From Gemmataceae bacterium (GTDB taxonomy: Bacteria; Planctomycetota; Planctomycetia; Gemmatales; Gemmataceae), in the NCBI GenBank assembly GCA_022616435.1, contig JAKEET010000205.1, positions 1 through 48,407 on the forward strand: DNA of 48,407 bases. Direction: 5' to 3'. This document shows, piece by piece, positions 31,475 to 39,694 of this stretch; within the stretch, counting starts at the first letter, position 1, and each line of letters starts with the position of its first letter. The notes beneath the pieces are model-generated. The model did not search any database. It saw nothing but the letters and a program-made list of their open reading frames with translations, and had not been told where the DNA came from. Position numbers and translations under genes: made by a program.

Positions 31475-34400
31475 ATGTTCGATGCCTATCACAAGTGGCT
31501 CGGGATTCCCAAGGACCAGCGGCCGCCCAGCCACTACCAGTTGCTGGGCATCGCGGCCGGCGAGGCGGATCCGGAGGTCATCGAGGAAGCCGCGGTCCGG
31601 CAAACCGCGCACGTCCGCAATTACCAGATTGGCCCGAACGCCGCCGACGCCACGCGCATCTTGAACGAGATTTCCCACGCGAAGCTGACGCTGCTCAATC
31701 CGGCCAAGCGGCGGGCCTATGACGAGCAGCTGGCGCGAACAACCGCCGCCATCACCACGAAGGCGCCGCAGGCCGTGGCGGTCGGGGCCGATCCGGCGTT
31801 CGCGTTCGACGAACCGGAAGACCGGCCGCCCCCGCCGCCGGCGCGCCGCGACGTGAGCATCGCCCGCCCGTCGCGCGGCAACACAGGCATGATCATCGGG
31901 CTCAGCGCCGTCGGCGGCGCCGCAGTCTTGCTGCTGGTGATCGCGCTGGTCGTGATGCTGTCGCACCGCACGGAGGCGCCCATCGTCAAGAACGATGAGA
32001 AAAAAGACAAGCCGATCCTGCGGATTCCCGACGATCCAATGGCCGACAAGGATCGGCCCATCGTCGTCCACAAGCCTCCCGTGATCGTGCCGCAGCCGGT
32101 GGTCAACCCGCCGGGGAATGTGCCGGCCGCCGGCGTCGTCCCGCCGGGCGCGCGCAGCTTCCGGATCAAAGAAAAGCGAATCGACTGGCTGTCCTTGTCT
32201 CCCGACGGGACCAAAGTGGCGCTGGGATGGGGCGCCCCGCACGTCTATGACGTCGCGACGGGAAAACACCTGGCGACGTTTCCGTGGCCTGGCAAGGGCG
32301 GCGCCATCATCACCCCGGTCGCGTTCCTGCCGGACAATCAGCGCGTGCTGTACGCCTACGGCTGCGATCCGGCCGCGGCGGTCGGCGATGCCGCCACCGG
32401 GGCGCGGCTGTTTCAGCTTCCCCAGGAGGGGGTCCAGTACGCTTCGTGCTTGGTCGTCGCCCCCGACGGGAAACGGGCCCTGGCCGGCTACAACCATCGC
32501 GTCGTGTATTGGGACCTCGAGAACCAGAAAGAGATCAAGAGCTGGCCCACCAACCAACCTACTCATCATGAGATCGCGTTCACGCCAGACGGCACGAAAG
32601 CAGTCATCGCCCAGCGCAACGGAACCATCAGTTACTGGGACCTGGAGCTTCTCGAAGAGATCGCCGAACGACACTACGGGAATCTCGCGGAATTGCATTC
32701 CCTCAGCATGGCGCCGGACGGCAAGTCGGTCGCGATCGGATCGCGCAAGGCCCTGGCGATCCTCGAATTGCCAGTGATGAGGCTGAAGATGCTCAACTTC
32801 CCCGACGATCCCAGCAATCACACCGCGGTGGCGTTCTTCGGCAAAGGCAAATACCTGCTCACCGGCGGCAAGAACGGCTTGATCCACATGTTCGACTTGG
32901 AAGGGCTGCGCCGCGTCGTCACGTGGCATGGCCACACGGCCGAGGTGTCGCGCATTGCCGTCGATGCCAAGGAGCGCATGGCGGTGTCCGGCGACCGCAG
33001 CGGCGCCGCGTGGGTCTGGCCGCTGCCCGACGGGCCGGTCGCCGCCGCGCCTGCCGCGCCTGCCGCGCCCGCCCCTGCCCCGCCGGACGCCGTGCCGGGC
33101 GCCCGCAGCTTCAAAACCAAGGAGCGCATCGACTGGCTGGCGCTGGCGCCGGATGGCGCGAAGGTCATGGTTGCGTTTATTCGCGCCCACAGTTTTGACC
33201 TTGCCGCTGGGCAGCATCTGGCCACATTTCACCCGACCAAGGGCGGCGGCTCGATTCACACCCCGGTGGCGTTCTTCCCCGACGGCCGACGCATCCTGTG
33301 CGCTTTTGGCAGCGCGCCGGCCGTCATCATCGGCGAGGCGGCCACGGGCTTGCCCCTGTTTCGGCTGGAGCAGGAGGGCGTCCAGTACGCGGACAGCGTT
33401 GCCGTGGCGCCGGACGGCAAGCGCGGACTGGCCGGCTACAACTATCGGCTCGTGTACTGGGACCTGGACACGCAGAAAGAAATCATGCGCTGGAAGGTGG
33501 AGGGGATCGTGTCTTCGGTCGTGTTCACGCCGGACGGCCGCCGCGCGGTCACCGGCGATCATTCGGGGAATGTGGTGCTCTGGGACCTGGACAAGCAGGA
33601 ACGGCTGCGAAGCGTCAACTTGAGGAAAGTCAACAAGGTGCAGGGCAAGGTGTCGCCCAAGGTGCTGTCCCTGACCCTATCGCCCGATGGCTGGACCGCG
33701 TGCGCCAGCACCGACGTGGACGCGACGCTCATCGACTTGAAGACGATGCAGACGCGGATCGTGCTTGCCGATGGCAACGGCGCGGGCGTCGCCTTCTGCG
33801 CCGCGGGCAAGCAATTGCTGACCGGCGGTCGGGATGGGTTGATCCGCGTCTGGGATGTGGCGACCCTGAAGCAGGTGACCACCTGGCGCGGGCACTTGGC
33901 CAGAGTCACGCGTCTTGCCGTGGACGCCAAGGAGCGCCTCGCTGTCTCCGGAGATTGGGACAGCACGGTCTGGGTCTGGCCGCTCCCCGACGGACCGATC
34001 GCCGCCGCGCCGGACGCGCCCGGGCAAGAGGCGGGTCCCAAGGGTCTCCGGCGAATCGTCACGCGCGGCGCCCAAGGAGTGTACGCGGCGGCCATCCTCC
34101 CCGATGGCAAGTCGTTCGTAACCGGCGGGCTCACGGTCCAATACTGGGACATGGATGGCAGGTTGCGCCACATCTTCGCCAAGCGGCGGTCCTCCAGCGA
34201 GCGCTTCATGTTGAGCATGTCGGCCGACGGCAAGCGCGCGGCCTGGGCGGAAAGCCAGGATCCCGCCACCGTTGTCGATCTGGACAAGGGCATCGAGATC
34301 GGCCGCATGGTCCGCGGCTCGAACGTATCGGCCATGGCGCTGTCGCCGGACGGCAGCCGCCTTGTCACGGGGCATTTCGACGGCAGTTCGGCGGTGTGGG

Positions 34401-34954
34401 ATGTCGCCACCCAGCAGGTGATCCAGGAACTCCCCAAGCATGCCCCGCCGCCGTTGCCGACCCTGCAGCCTTTTTCGATCGGCTTTGTTCCCGGCGGCAA
34501 GCACGCGCTGTTCGCGCTGATCAACGGCAAGGTTCAATTGCTGGACACCACGACCTGGAAGCCGGCGGCCGAGGCCCTGACCGCCCCGTTTCCGAGCACG
34601 CCGGCCTTCACGGCCGACGGCCAAACGGCCGCCATGGCCACCCGCGGCGGCGTCTGGCTGTTCGACACCCGCAACCTGCGGACCCTGGGCAAGCTGCCCA
34701 TCAACAATGCGCAGCGGCTGGCTTTTTGCGCCAAGGGCCAGTTGCTGTTGACAATGGTGGCCGCCGAACAATCCGTCGCGGTCTGGGACGTGGCCAAGCG
34801 CGAAATCGTCACCCGCTGGCACCTGCCGGAAAAATGTCACGCGCTGGCGGTCGATGCGCAAGAGTCGTTTGCCCTGGCCGTCTGCATGTCCAACAACGCC
34901 TACACCTGGCCCCTGCCGGCGACGCCGCAGGAACTGGCGGCGGCCAAGCCGTAG
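31475..34954 (+). CDS. J-like domain/transmembrane/WD40 repeat protein
   Basis: An 1159-residue protein in three parts. Residues 1-90 (FDAYHKWLGIPKDQRPPSHY...) form a DnaJ-like helical module without the HPD tripeptide; it aligns without gaps to the N-terminus of the protein at 46371-47477. Residues 139-163 are one transmembrane helix (MIIGLSAVGGAAVLLLVIAL). The remainder is a WD40-type propeller region with many LSPDG-x and DG-x-IRVWD-like blades. It contains a tandem duplication of about 316 residues, both halves starting GARSF and ending in VWVWPLPDGP or AWVWPLPDGP. The topology would put the propellers outside the cytoplasm. TACAAT at 31445-31450 is a possible -10, and GAGGTCGCGCC precedes the ATG. 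A sigma-factor gene follows 135 bases downstream. Function is probably sensing or scaffolding. Confidence 0.85.
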   Translation: MFDAYHKWLGIPKDQRPPSHYQLLGIAAGEADPEVIEEAAVRQTAHVRNYQIGPNAADATRILNEISHAKLTLLNPAKRRAYDEQLARTTAAITTKAPQAVAVGADPAFAFDEPEDRPPPPPARRDVSIARPSRGNTGMIIGLSAVGGAAVLLLVIALVVMLSHRTEAPIVKNDEKKDKPILRIPDDPMADKDRPIVVHKPPVIVPQPVVNPPGNVPAAGVVPPGARSFRIKEKRIDWLSLSPDGTKVALGWGAPHVYDVATGKHLATFPWPGKGGAIITPVAFLPDNQRVLYAYGCDPAAAVGDAATGARLFQLPQEGVQYASCLVVAPDGKRALAGYNHRVVYWDLENQKEIKSWPTNQPTHHEIAFTPDGTKAVIAQRNGTISYWDLELLEEIAERHYGNLAELHSLSMAPDGKSVAIGSRKALAILELPVMRLKMLNFPDDPSNHTAVAFFGKGKYLLTGGKNGLIHMFDLEGLRRVVTWHGHTAEVSRIAVDAKERMAVSGDRSGAAWVWPLPDGPVAAAPAAPAAPAPAPPDAVPGARSFKTKERIDWLALAPDGAKVMVAFIRAHSFDLAAGQHLATFHPTKGGGSIHTPVAFFPDGRRILCAFGSAPAVIIGEAATGLPLFRLEQEGVQYADSVAVAPDGKRGLAGYNYRLVYWDLDTQKEIMRWKVEGIVSSVVFTPDGRRAVTGDHSGNVVLWDLDKQERLRSVNLRKVNKVQGKVSPKVLSLTLSPDGWTACASTDVDATLIDLKTMQTRIVLADGNGAGVAFCAAGKQLLTGGRDGLIRVWDVATLKQVTTWRGHLARVTRLAVDAKERLAVSGDWDSTVWVWPLPDGPIAAAPDAPGQEAGPKGLRRIVTRGAQGVYAAAILPDGKSFVTGGLTVQYWDMDGRLRHIFAKRRSSSERFMLSMSADGKRAAWAESQDPATVVDLDKGIEIGRMVRGSNVSAMALSPDGSRLVTGHFDGSSAVWDVATQQVIQELPKHAPPPLPTLQPFSIGFVPGGKHALFALINGKVQLLDTTTWKPAAEALTAPFPSTPAFTADGQTAAMATRGGVWLFDTRNLRTLGKLPINNAQRLAFCAKGQLLLTMVAAEQSVAVWDVAKREIVTRWHLPEKCHALAVDAQESFALAVCMSNNAYTWPLPATPQELAAAKP

Positions 34955-35089
34955 GCTCGTACGACATGTGCCGGATGCACCTGCGCAAGCTGCCCTCGCG
35001 ACCACGTTTTTTGCCGGAATCTCTACCGGCGCCGCGCCACGACCGGTACAATGCGTGCGTCTGCTCTGCCGTCTCCGAAGGAGCATTCC

Positions 35090-35653
35090 GTGGCGCTGAC
35101 GCCTCTGGATCGCGACCTCTTGCGCCGCTGCCTGCATCATGAGCCGGGCGCCTGGAACGACTTCGTTGATCGCTTCCTGGGGCTCGTCTATCACGTCATC
35201 CAGCACACCGCCCACCTTCGTAGCTTCGACTTGCGGCCGGAAGACACCGAGGACATCGCCGCCCAGGTGCTGTTGCAGATCGTGGACAACGACTACCACG
35301 TGCTCCGCCAGTTCCGCGGCCATTGCAGCCTGGCCACGTATCTGACCGTGATCGCCCGCCGCACCTGCGTGCAAGAGCTGGTGCGCCGCGCCGCGGCGCT
35401 GGAGGCCGACGCCAAGGCCGGCAAGCGCGTCCCCGCCGTGGACAACATGCGTCCCCACGCCGGCCTGGAGTCGCTCGAAGAAGTCACGCGGCTGCTGCGC
35501 ACCCTGCCCGCCAAGGAACGCTCGGTCGTCAAGTTGTTCTACCTGGAAGGCCGCTCCTACGAAGAGATCAGCACGCTGTTGAGCCTGCCGGTCAACAGCA
35601 TCGGCCCGATCTTGACCCGGGCCCGCAAGAAGCTGGAGCCGAAGAAGGAGTAG
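35090..35653 (+). CDS. ECF-type RNA polymerase sigma factor
   Basis: A 187-residue sigma-70-family factor with only regions 2 and 4, as expected for ECF factors. Region 2 covers about residues 5-90, with RPEDTEDIAAQVLLQIVDND as the helix around the -10-binding part and ATYLTVIARRTCVQEL after it. Region 4 (LPAKERSVVKLFYLEGRSYE...) has the helix-turn-helix EISTLLSLPVNSIGPILTRA. The start is GTG 35090, preceded by GAAGGAG; the ATG at 35051 overlaps a TACAAT box (35047-35052) that is more likely the -10. No anti-sigma gene follows. The neighbour upstream is the J-like/TM/WD40 protein, a possible partner; this is inference. Confidence 0.9.
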   Translation: MALTPLDRDLLRRCLHHEPGAWNDFVDRFLGLVYHVIQHTAHLRSFDLRPEDTEDIAAQVLLQIVDNDYHVLRQFRGHCSLATYLTVIARRTCVQELVRRAAALEADAKAGKRVPAVDNMRPHAGLESLEEVTRLLRTLPAKERSVVKLFYLEGRSYEEISTLLSLPVNSIGPILTRARKKLEPKKE

Positions 35654-35678
35654 GTCGCAATCCCGCCCCCTCTGGACG

Positions 35679-36098
35679 CTATTCACCACTTGGCAAGAAC
35701 GCGGCGGGCGCCACGTGAAAGAACCTGGCCAGCGCGATGATCTGATCCTTGGTCAGGGACCGGCTGCCGTTGAGCACGGCCGAAATGGTTGACTGAGCGA
35801 TCCCGACCTTCTTGGCGAGTTGCGGCTGGCTCAAGCCGCTGGAGCGCAGCAGCTCTCGGAGCACGTCGACTTCCGACGCGTCCGACATCGGTTCGGTGTC
35901 CTCCTCATAGGCTTCCACCAGGTCGGTCAACACGTCGAGATAAGCCTGCTGTCCCACGTCCAGGTCTTGCGCCAGCAACTGGTCGATCTTCATCTGTGCC
36001 GCGCGCAGATGGGCGTCGTCGCGGATGTGCGTCAGCGGGAGTTCCTTGACCAATTGGAAGTAGGTGTCGGGAATCGCTCGCTTGATTCTGGTGGCCAT
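35679..36098 (-). CDS. higA: HigA-type antitoxin, XRE helix-turn-helix
   Basis: A 139-residue antitoxin that would bind and neutralise the HigB-type toxin encoded just upstream and repress the operon. The N-terminal half has the helical MATRIKRAIPDTYFQLV pattern of HigA partners, and the C-terminal half is an XRE-type HTH (LLRSSGLSQPQLAKKVGIAQ and STISAVLNGSRSLT) ending near the stop. ATG 36098 begins 2 bases after the toxin stop, with GAGGTAG inside the toxin's last codons, so translation is coupled. Toxin-first order is the HigBA arrangement. A palindrome in the promoter spacer is the likely binding site. Confidence 0.88.
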   Translation of the reverse strand: MATRIKRAIPDTYFQLVKELPLTHIRDDAHLRAAQMKIDQLLAQDLDVGQQAYLDVLTDLVEAYEEDTEPMSDASEVDVLRELLRSSGLSQPQLAKKVGIAQSTISAVLNGSRSLTKDQIIALARFFHVAPAAFLPSGE

Positions 36099-36100
36099 GT

Positions 36101-36493
36101 CTACCTCAATCTTCTGAGCCGAATCGGTTTGTCCGCAGTTCCTGACGTTGAAGGCGCGACGGACAATTTGGGCGGCGGCTTCCAGCAACCGCATTCGTCA
36201 GGCCACGTGTTCTTGTCGTACTCCGCGTGGTCCATCACCCGCAAGACATAAAGGATGCCCTTGCGAAAATTTACCCTGCCAATGAGCCGAAACCGATTGT
36301 TGCCCACGTCAAACACGATACAGTTGCCGACGCGATCGGCCGAGCCAAAGGTCTGCTTGAGTTCGGCAAAGCTGGCCCATGACGAATTCTTCGCCAGTTT
36401 GTACCACGTTGACAGATCGCGCTCGGCAATCTGAGCGTTGCCTTTCCTCGACTCCCAGAACTCGCGCGGCCGCCGCTTGGAGATGACACGCAC
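36101..36493 (-). CDS. higB: HigB-type toxin with C-terminal extension
   Basis: A 130-residue RelE-superfamily HigB toxin, an mRNA interferase acting at the ribosome. The core is typical: MRVISKRRPREFWE, TWYKLAKNSSWASFAEL, the NCIVFDVGNNRFRLIGRVNF strands and VLRVMDHAEYDKNTW. Relatives commonly end shortly after this point with a CGC-like tail. Here DECGC is followed by a Trp codon TGG where a TGA would be expected, and 25 more residues rich in Pro, Ser and Arg are read through to the stop at 36101. The start is GTG 36493 with AGGGTG upstream. The extension may be functional or the result of a stop-codon loss. Confidence 0.88.
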   Translation of the reverse strand: MRVISKRRPREFWESRKGNAQIAERDLSTWYKLAKNSSWASFAELKQTFGSADRVGNCIVFDVGNNRFRLIGRVNFRKGILYVLRVMDHAEYDKNTWPDECGCWKPPPKLSVAPSTSGTADKPIRLRRLR

Positions 36494-36528
36494 GAATCAC
36501 CCTGAAGTCGCCCGAATGCCTTGTCGGA

Positions 36529-36556
36529 ATTGTAATCGCATTTCGCGATAAATCAA
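36529..36556 (-). promoter_or_regulatory. higBA promoter with operator palindrome
   Basis: On the minus strand TTGATT (36556-36551) and TACAAT (36534-36529) have a 16-base spacer. The spacer contains the perfect inverted repeat ATCGC-n5-GCGAT (36549-36535), well placed for repression by HigA. Transcription would start about 30 bases before the toxin GTG. Confidence 0.65.
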
Positions 36557-36563
36557 CGGATTC

Positions 36564-39500
36564 TCACGGCGCCTTCGTCATCGGCTGCGCCGCGTGCCGC
36601 GCCGGGTCCTGCTGAAACAGCAGAAGACACATCCCCTCCGGCCTCGGCGTCGCGTCCGCGGGCAAGGAGAACGCTTGCACGCCCCGCCCCGGCAGCGTCC
36701 GCACCAGGTTGCACGCCCACGCCGAGCCCAGCGCCACCCGCTGGCCGGTCAGCTCGCCGAGCGGGATCGCCATCTCAACGCTCCAGCTCGTTTCGTCGTT
36801 CCTGGCGGCCACGTACAGCTTCGGGTTCCAGCTCGCGTCGCCCCAGCAGTCCTCGCGCACGCAGCCGCGCTGATCCACTTGCACCTGAAAGTAGGTGGCG
36901 TAGTCGCGATCCAGGTCGAACAGGATGCTGACACGGTCGTGCCCTTCAAGGTCGGCGTCGCGCGGCCGGCTCTTGACCAGCGGCGCCTGCTGCCCTTCGG
37001 GATGCCGGCAGTGGAGCGCCACGTAGAGAAACTCCTGATCATAGGCGAACCGCGCTTCGGTCGGGGAATCCGCGGCGGTCGCGCCGGAGGCGTTCTCCAG
37101 GACGAGCGACTTCAGGCCTTGCCAGCAGGGATCGTCGAGCTTGGCGTCAAGGTGCGGGCGGCGATCGGTCAGCCGGCACAGGGCCAGGCGGCGCGGCGGC
37201 GAACCGGCCCGGTTCGCCAGCCACAGCTCGGCCTGGGCGGCGTCGTGCCAGGGGCCCCTGGTCACGTGGCTCCGGAACCGCTCGTACCAGCCGGCCGGGT
37301 TGTCGAGATCGCCGAGGTTGCGCTTCGCGGCCTGCAGGCAGAACTGCGTCTCCGGATCGGTGGCGTACAGCGGCCCGAACGCGGCGAAACGCTTGCCGAA
37401 CTCGAGGCCGCCCTTGTACCACTCACGGCTCTCGGCCCGCTGGCTCAAGAACACCATCTGACTGGGCGGCGCGTTGTCGACGCCCTTGACCAGCTGAATG
37501 CCGCCGGGGAGGTTCGGCTTGGGGCCGCCCATGTTGCCGTGGAAGCTGTAGTTCTTTACCGTCACGACCTGCTCCAGGTCGTAGCGGCGCCGCACCTCGC
37601 TGCTGGTGATGTGGCGGATCAGCCAGCGGTACGCGTCGGCGGCGTGCGGATGGGACGGATAGCGATCGACCAGGAACAGATAGGCTTCGCGGGCGAAGTC
37701 CCACTGACCGCGACGCGCATACAGATCGGCAACGGCGAAGGCTGTCGGGGCAGCCAGCTCGTCGGGGAGCTGGCGCAGCATCGGCCCAAGCTGGGCGAGC
37801 GTCTTTTCGTGCTGGTCGAGGTTCTCGGCCAGGGCCAGGAGATGCCGGCGCTGCCGAATCGCGTCGAGCCGGACGGGATCGGTCTGCGGCTCCGCTTCAA
37901 GTGTTCGCCGCGACTCGCCGGCCGAGCCGCTGACTCCCAGCATCAACTGCGGCTGATTCTCGGCGCCGGCCAGCGTGCCGTGAAGCAATCGAAAACCGCG
38001 GCGGGCCGGGATCGGCGCCGTTCCCTCGCTAGGGTGATGGGCGTGGAGTAGACGGGCGGCCGGCGCCACGAATTCCCGCAGCGTCCCTTCGAGACGCGGC
38101 CGCGGCTCGTGATTGTCTTGCTGCACGGCCCCGTCCCCCTGGGCGTACAGCTTCTTGACGTGCCACGTCGCGAGCCCCAATGTTTCGATCTGTTCGGGAA
38201 ACGCGCTGGCATCGGCCGCTTGCTTGACCGCCTCGTGCAGCGCCTCGGCGATCAGCGCTCCCGCGGCGTGGCTGTGCTTGCCCTCGATCGCGTCGGTAAT
38301 GACGACTTCAGGCCTCCAGATGCGGAGGGCAAGCACGAGCTGGCGGAGCAGCTCGCGGTCGGCGCGGTTGCCGTGACCGAGATGCCAGTGCGCCAGGACT
38401 GCTGGCTTGCCGGCCTGGCGCAGGTGCGGCGGCAGCGTGAAGTGCCAGAGCGACTCGGCCGTGACGCCGCCGGCCAGCCGCGTCGCCGCGGCCAGCCGCA
38501 ACGGGGCGCCGGCACGTTCCAGCGGCGCCGTTGCCGGATCGTGCGCGACGACCCGCAACGCGGCGGCCAGGTAGCCGCCGTCGCCGCCGAGGGCCGCGAT
38601 CGTATCCAGCGGCACGTCCTCGGCGCGGGCGTTGACGAAGAGCGCGGCGCTGCGCTGGCCGCCGCGGCGCAACGTTTTCCAGGTTGCGCCGCCGTCGTCT
38701 GTCTTCAGAATCGCGCCCAAGTCGCCGACCGCCCAGCCACGTTGGTCATCGAGGAAGAACAGACCGTGCAAGGGGGTCGTGTGCCCGGTCGGGCCCATGG
38801 TCCAGGTGGCGCCGGCGTCGGTGGTGGACAGCACGAAACTCCCCGGCCGGCCGGCGACCCAGGCCTTCGGGCCGACGCCGTGGATCGCGCGGAAGTCGAG
38901 GCAGGCGGCCACGTCCTTTGGCAGTTTCAGGTCGGCGAAGCCCCACGCGGCGCCGCCCGTGGCGCTGGTGAGGATCAGGCCGCCGTCGCCGACGGCGACG
39001 ACGCGCTTCTGGAGCATCTGGACCGCGTGCAGATTGCGGGCGCCCAGGTCGCCCAGCTCATCGAGGTTGGCTTTGCCGAAGCCGCCGCGTTTCAACGTCA
39101 GCAGACTCTTCCAGGGACCGACGAGAATGCCGGTGTCGCCGTCGTGGAAGTCGGCCCCCAGCCAGCCCGGCGTGCGCGGGCCGCGGACCGGGTCCCAGGT
39201 CTTGCCGCCATCCACGGTCTTGAACAGCCCGGATGGGAACTGATCGGCCCCGTCGGCGAGCAGGAAGCCGACCTTGTTGTTGACGAAGCGCACCTGGTTG
39301 AGGCCGGGGAGGGCGTTGACGAGCAGGCGCTTCCAGGCGACGCCGCCGTCGCGGGTGAACAGCACGACGCCGACGCTGCCGCCCGAGGGCAATTCCTCCC
39401 GGCCGACGGCCCAGCCGAGGTACGGATCGAGGAAGCAGACCGAACGCAGCGACGCGCGCGTGCCGGTCGGTTGCCGCTCCCACGCCTGCCCGCCGTCGAT

Positions 39501-39668
39501 GGTATGCCAGATGACGCCGTCGTCGCCGACCGCCCAGCCTTCCTTGGCGTCGATGAACTGGATCGCGCGCAGGCTGGCGTCGTCGAAGTGCCGCGGATCG
39601 GCGCCGCGAGCGTCCATGGTCGTCAAGAATCCTGCCACGAGAACAGTGGCGAATCGGGATGGATGCAT
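36564..39668 (-). CDS. Exported mosaic protein: YCF48-like propeller, degenerate PIG-L domain, TPR-like region, CBM9-like domain
   Basis: A 1034-residue protein with a signal peptide (FATVLVAGFLTTMDARG). Residues about 25-340 form a YCF48/PSII-BNR propeller (EGWAVGDDGVIWHTIDGG, GLFKTVDGGKTW, GWAVGDLGAILKTDDGGATW). Residues about 350-515 resemble the PIG-L deacetylase fold (RPEVVITDAIEGKHSHAAG, AFPEQIETLGLATWHVKKLY). However, the zinc motif AHPDDE is replaced by LGGDGG and HPDH by HSH, so activity is doubtful. A helical tetratricopeptide-like stretch follows (DLYARRGQWDFAREAYLFLV). The C-terminal 200 residues (LDAKLDDPCWQ, FDLDRDYATYFQVQVDQRG) match CBM9-type carbohydrate-binding modules. ATG 39668 has GGAGGAAAT upstream. 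It is likely periplasmic or surface; function unknown. Confidence 0.82.
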   Translation of the reverse strand: MHPSRFATVLVAGFLTTMDARGADPRHFDDASLRAIQFIDAKEGWAVGDDGVIWHTIDGGQAWERQPTGTRASLRSVCFLDPYLGWAVGREELPSGGSVGVVLFTRDGGVAWKRLLVNALPGLNQVRFVNNKVGFLLADGADQFPSGLFKTVDGGKTWDPVRGPRTPGWLGADFHDGDTGILVGPWKSLLTLKRGGFGKANLDELGDLGARNLHAVQMLQKRVVAVGDGGLILTSATGGAAWGFADLKLPKDVAACLDFRAIHGVGPKAWVAGRPGSFVLSTTDAGATWTMGPTGHTTPLHGLFFLDDQRGWAVGDLGAILKTDDGGATWKTLRRGGQRSAALFVNARAEDVPLDTIAALGGDGGYLAAALRVVAHDPATAPLERAGAPLRLAAATRLAGGVTAESLWHFTLPPHLRQAGKPAVLAHWHLGHGNRADRELLRQLVLALRIWRPEVVITDAIEGKHSHAAGALIAEALHEAVKQAADASAFPEQIETLGLATWHVKKLYAQGDGAVQQDNHEPRPRLEGTLREFVAPAARLLHAHHPSEGTAPIPARRGFRLLHGTLAGAENQPQLMLGVSGSAGESRRTLEAEPQTDPVRLDAIRQRRHLLALAENLDQHEKTLAQLGPMLRQLPDELAAPTAFAVADLYARRGQWDFAREAYLFLVDRYPSHPHAADAYRWLIRHITSSEVRRRYDLEQVVTVKNYSFHGNMGGPKPNLPGGIQLVKGVDNAPPSQMVFLSQRAESREWYKGGLEFGKRFAAFGPLYATDPETQFCLQAAKRNLGDLDNPAGWYERFRSHVTRGPWHDAAQAELWLANRAGSPPRRLALCRLTDRRPHLDAKLDDPCWQGLKSLVLENASGATAADSPTEARFAYDQEFLYVALHCRHPEGQQAPLVKSRPRDADLEGHDRVSILFDLDRDYATYFQVQVDQRGCVREDCWGDASWNPKLYVAARNDETSWSVEMAIPLGELTGQRVALGSAWACNLVRTLPGRGVQAFSLPADATPRPEGMCLLLFQQDPARHAAQPMTKAP

Positions 39669-39694
39669 GATTTCCTCCGTGAGCGGGCGCCACG

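Noticed and set aside
30386..33562. A 1058-codon open frame on the minus strand opposite mdh and the WD40 gene
   Set aside because: It crosses two genuine genes and their intergenic gap and is rich in Arg/Gly/Asp/Val as expected of a complement shadow.
33677..35689. A 670-codon minus-strand frame opposite the WD40 and sigma genes
   Set aside because: Shadow of two recognised genes; no ribosome binding site or domain.
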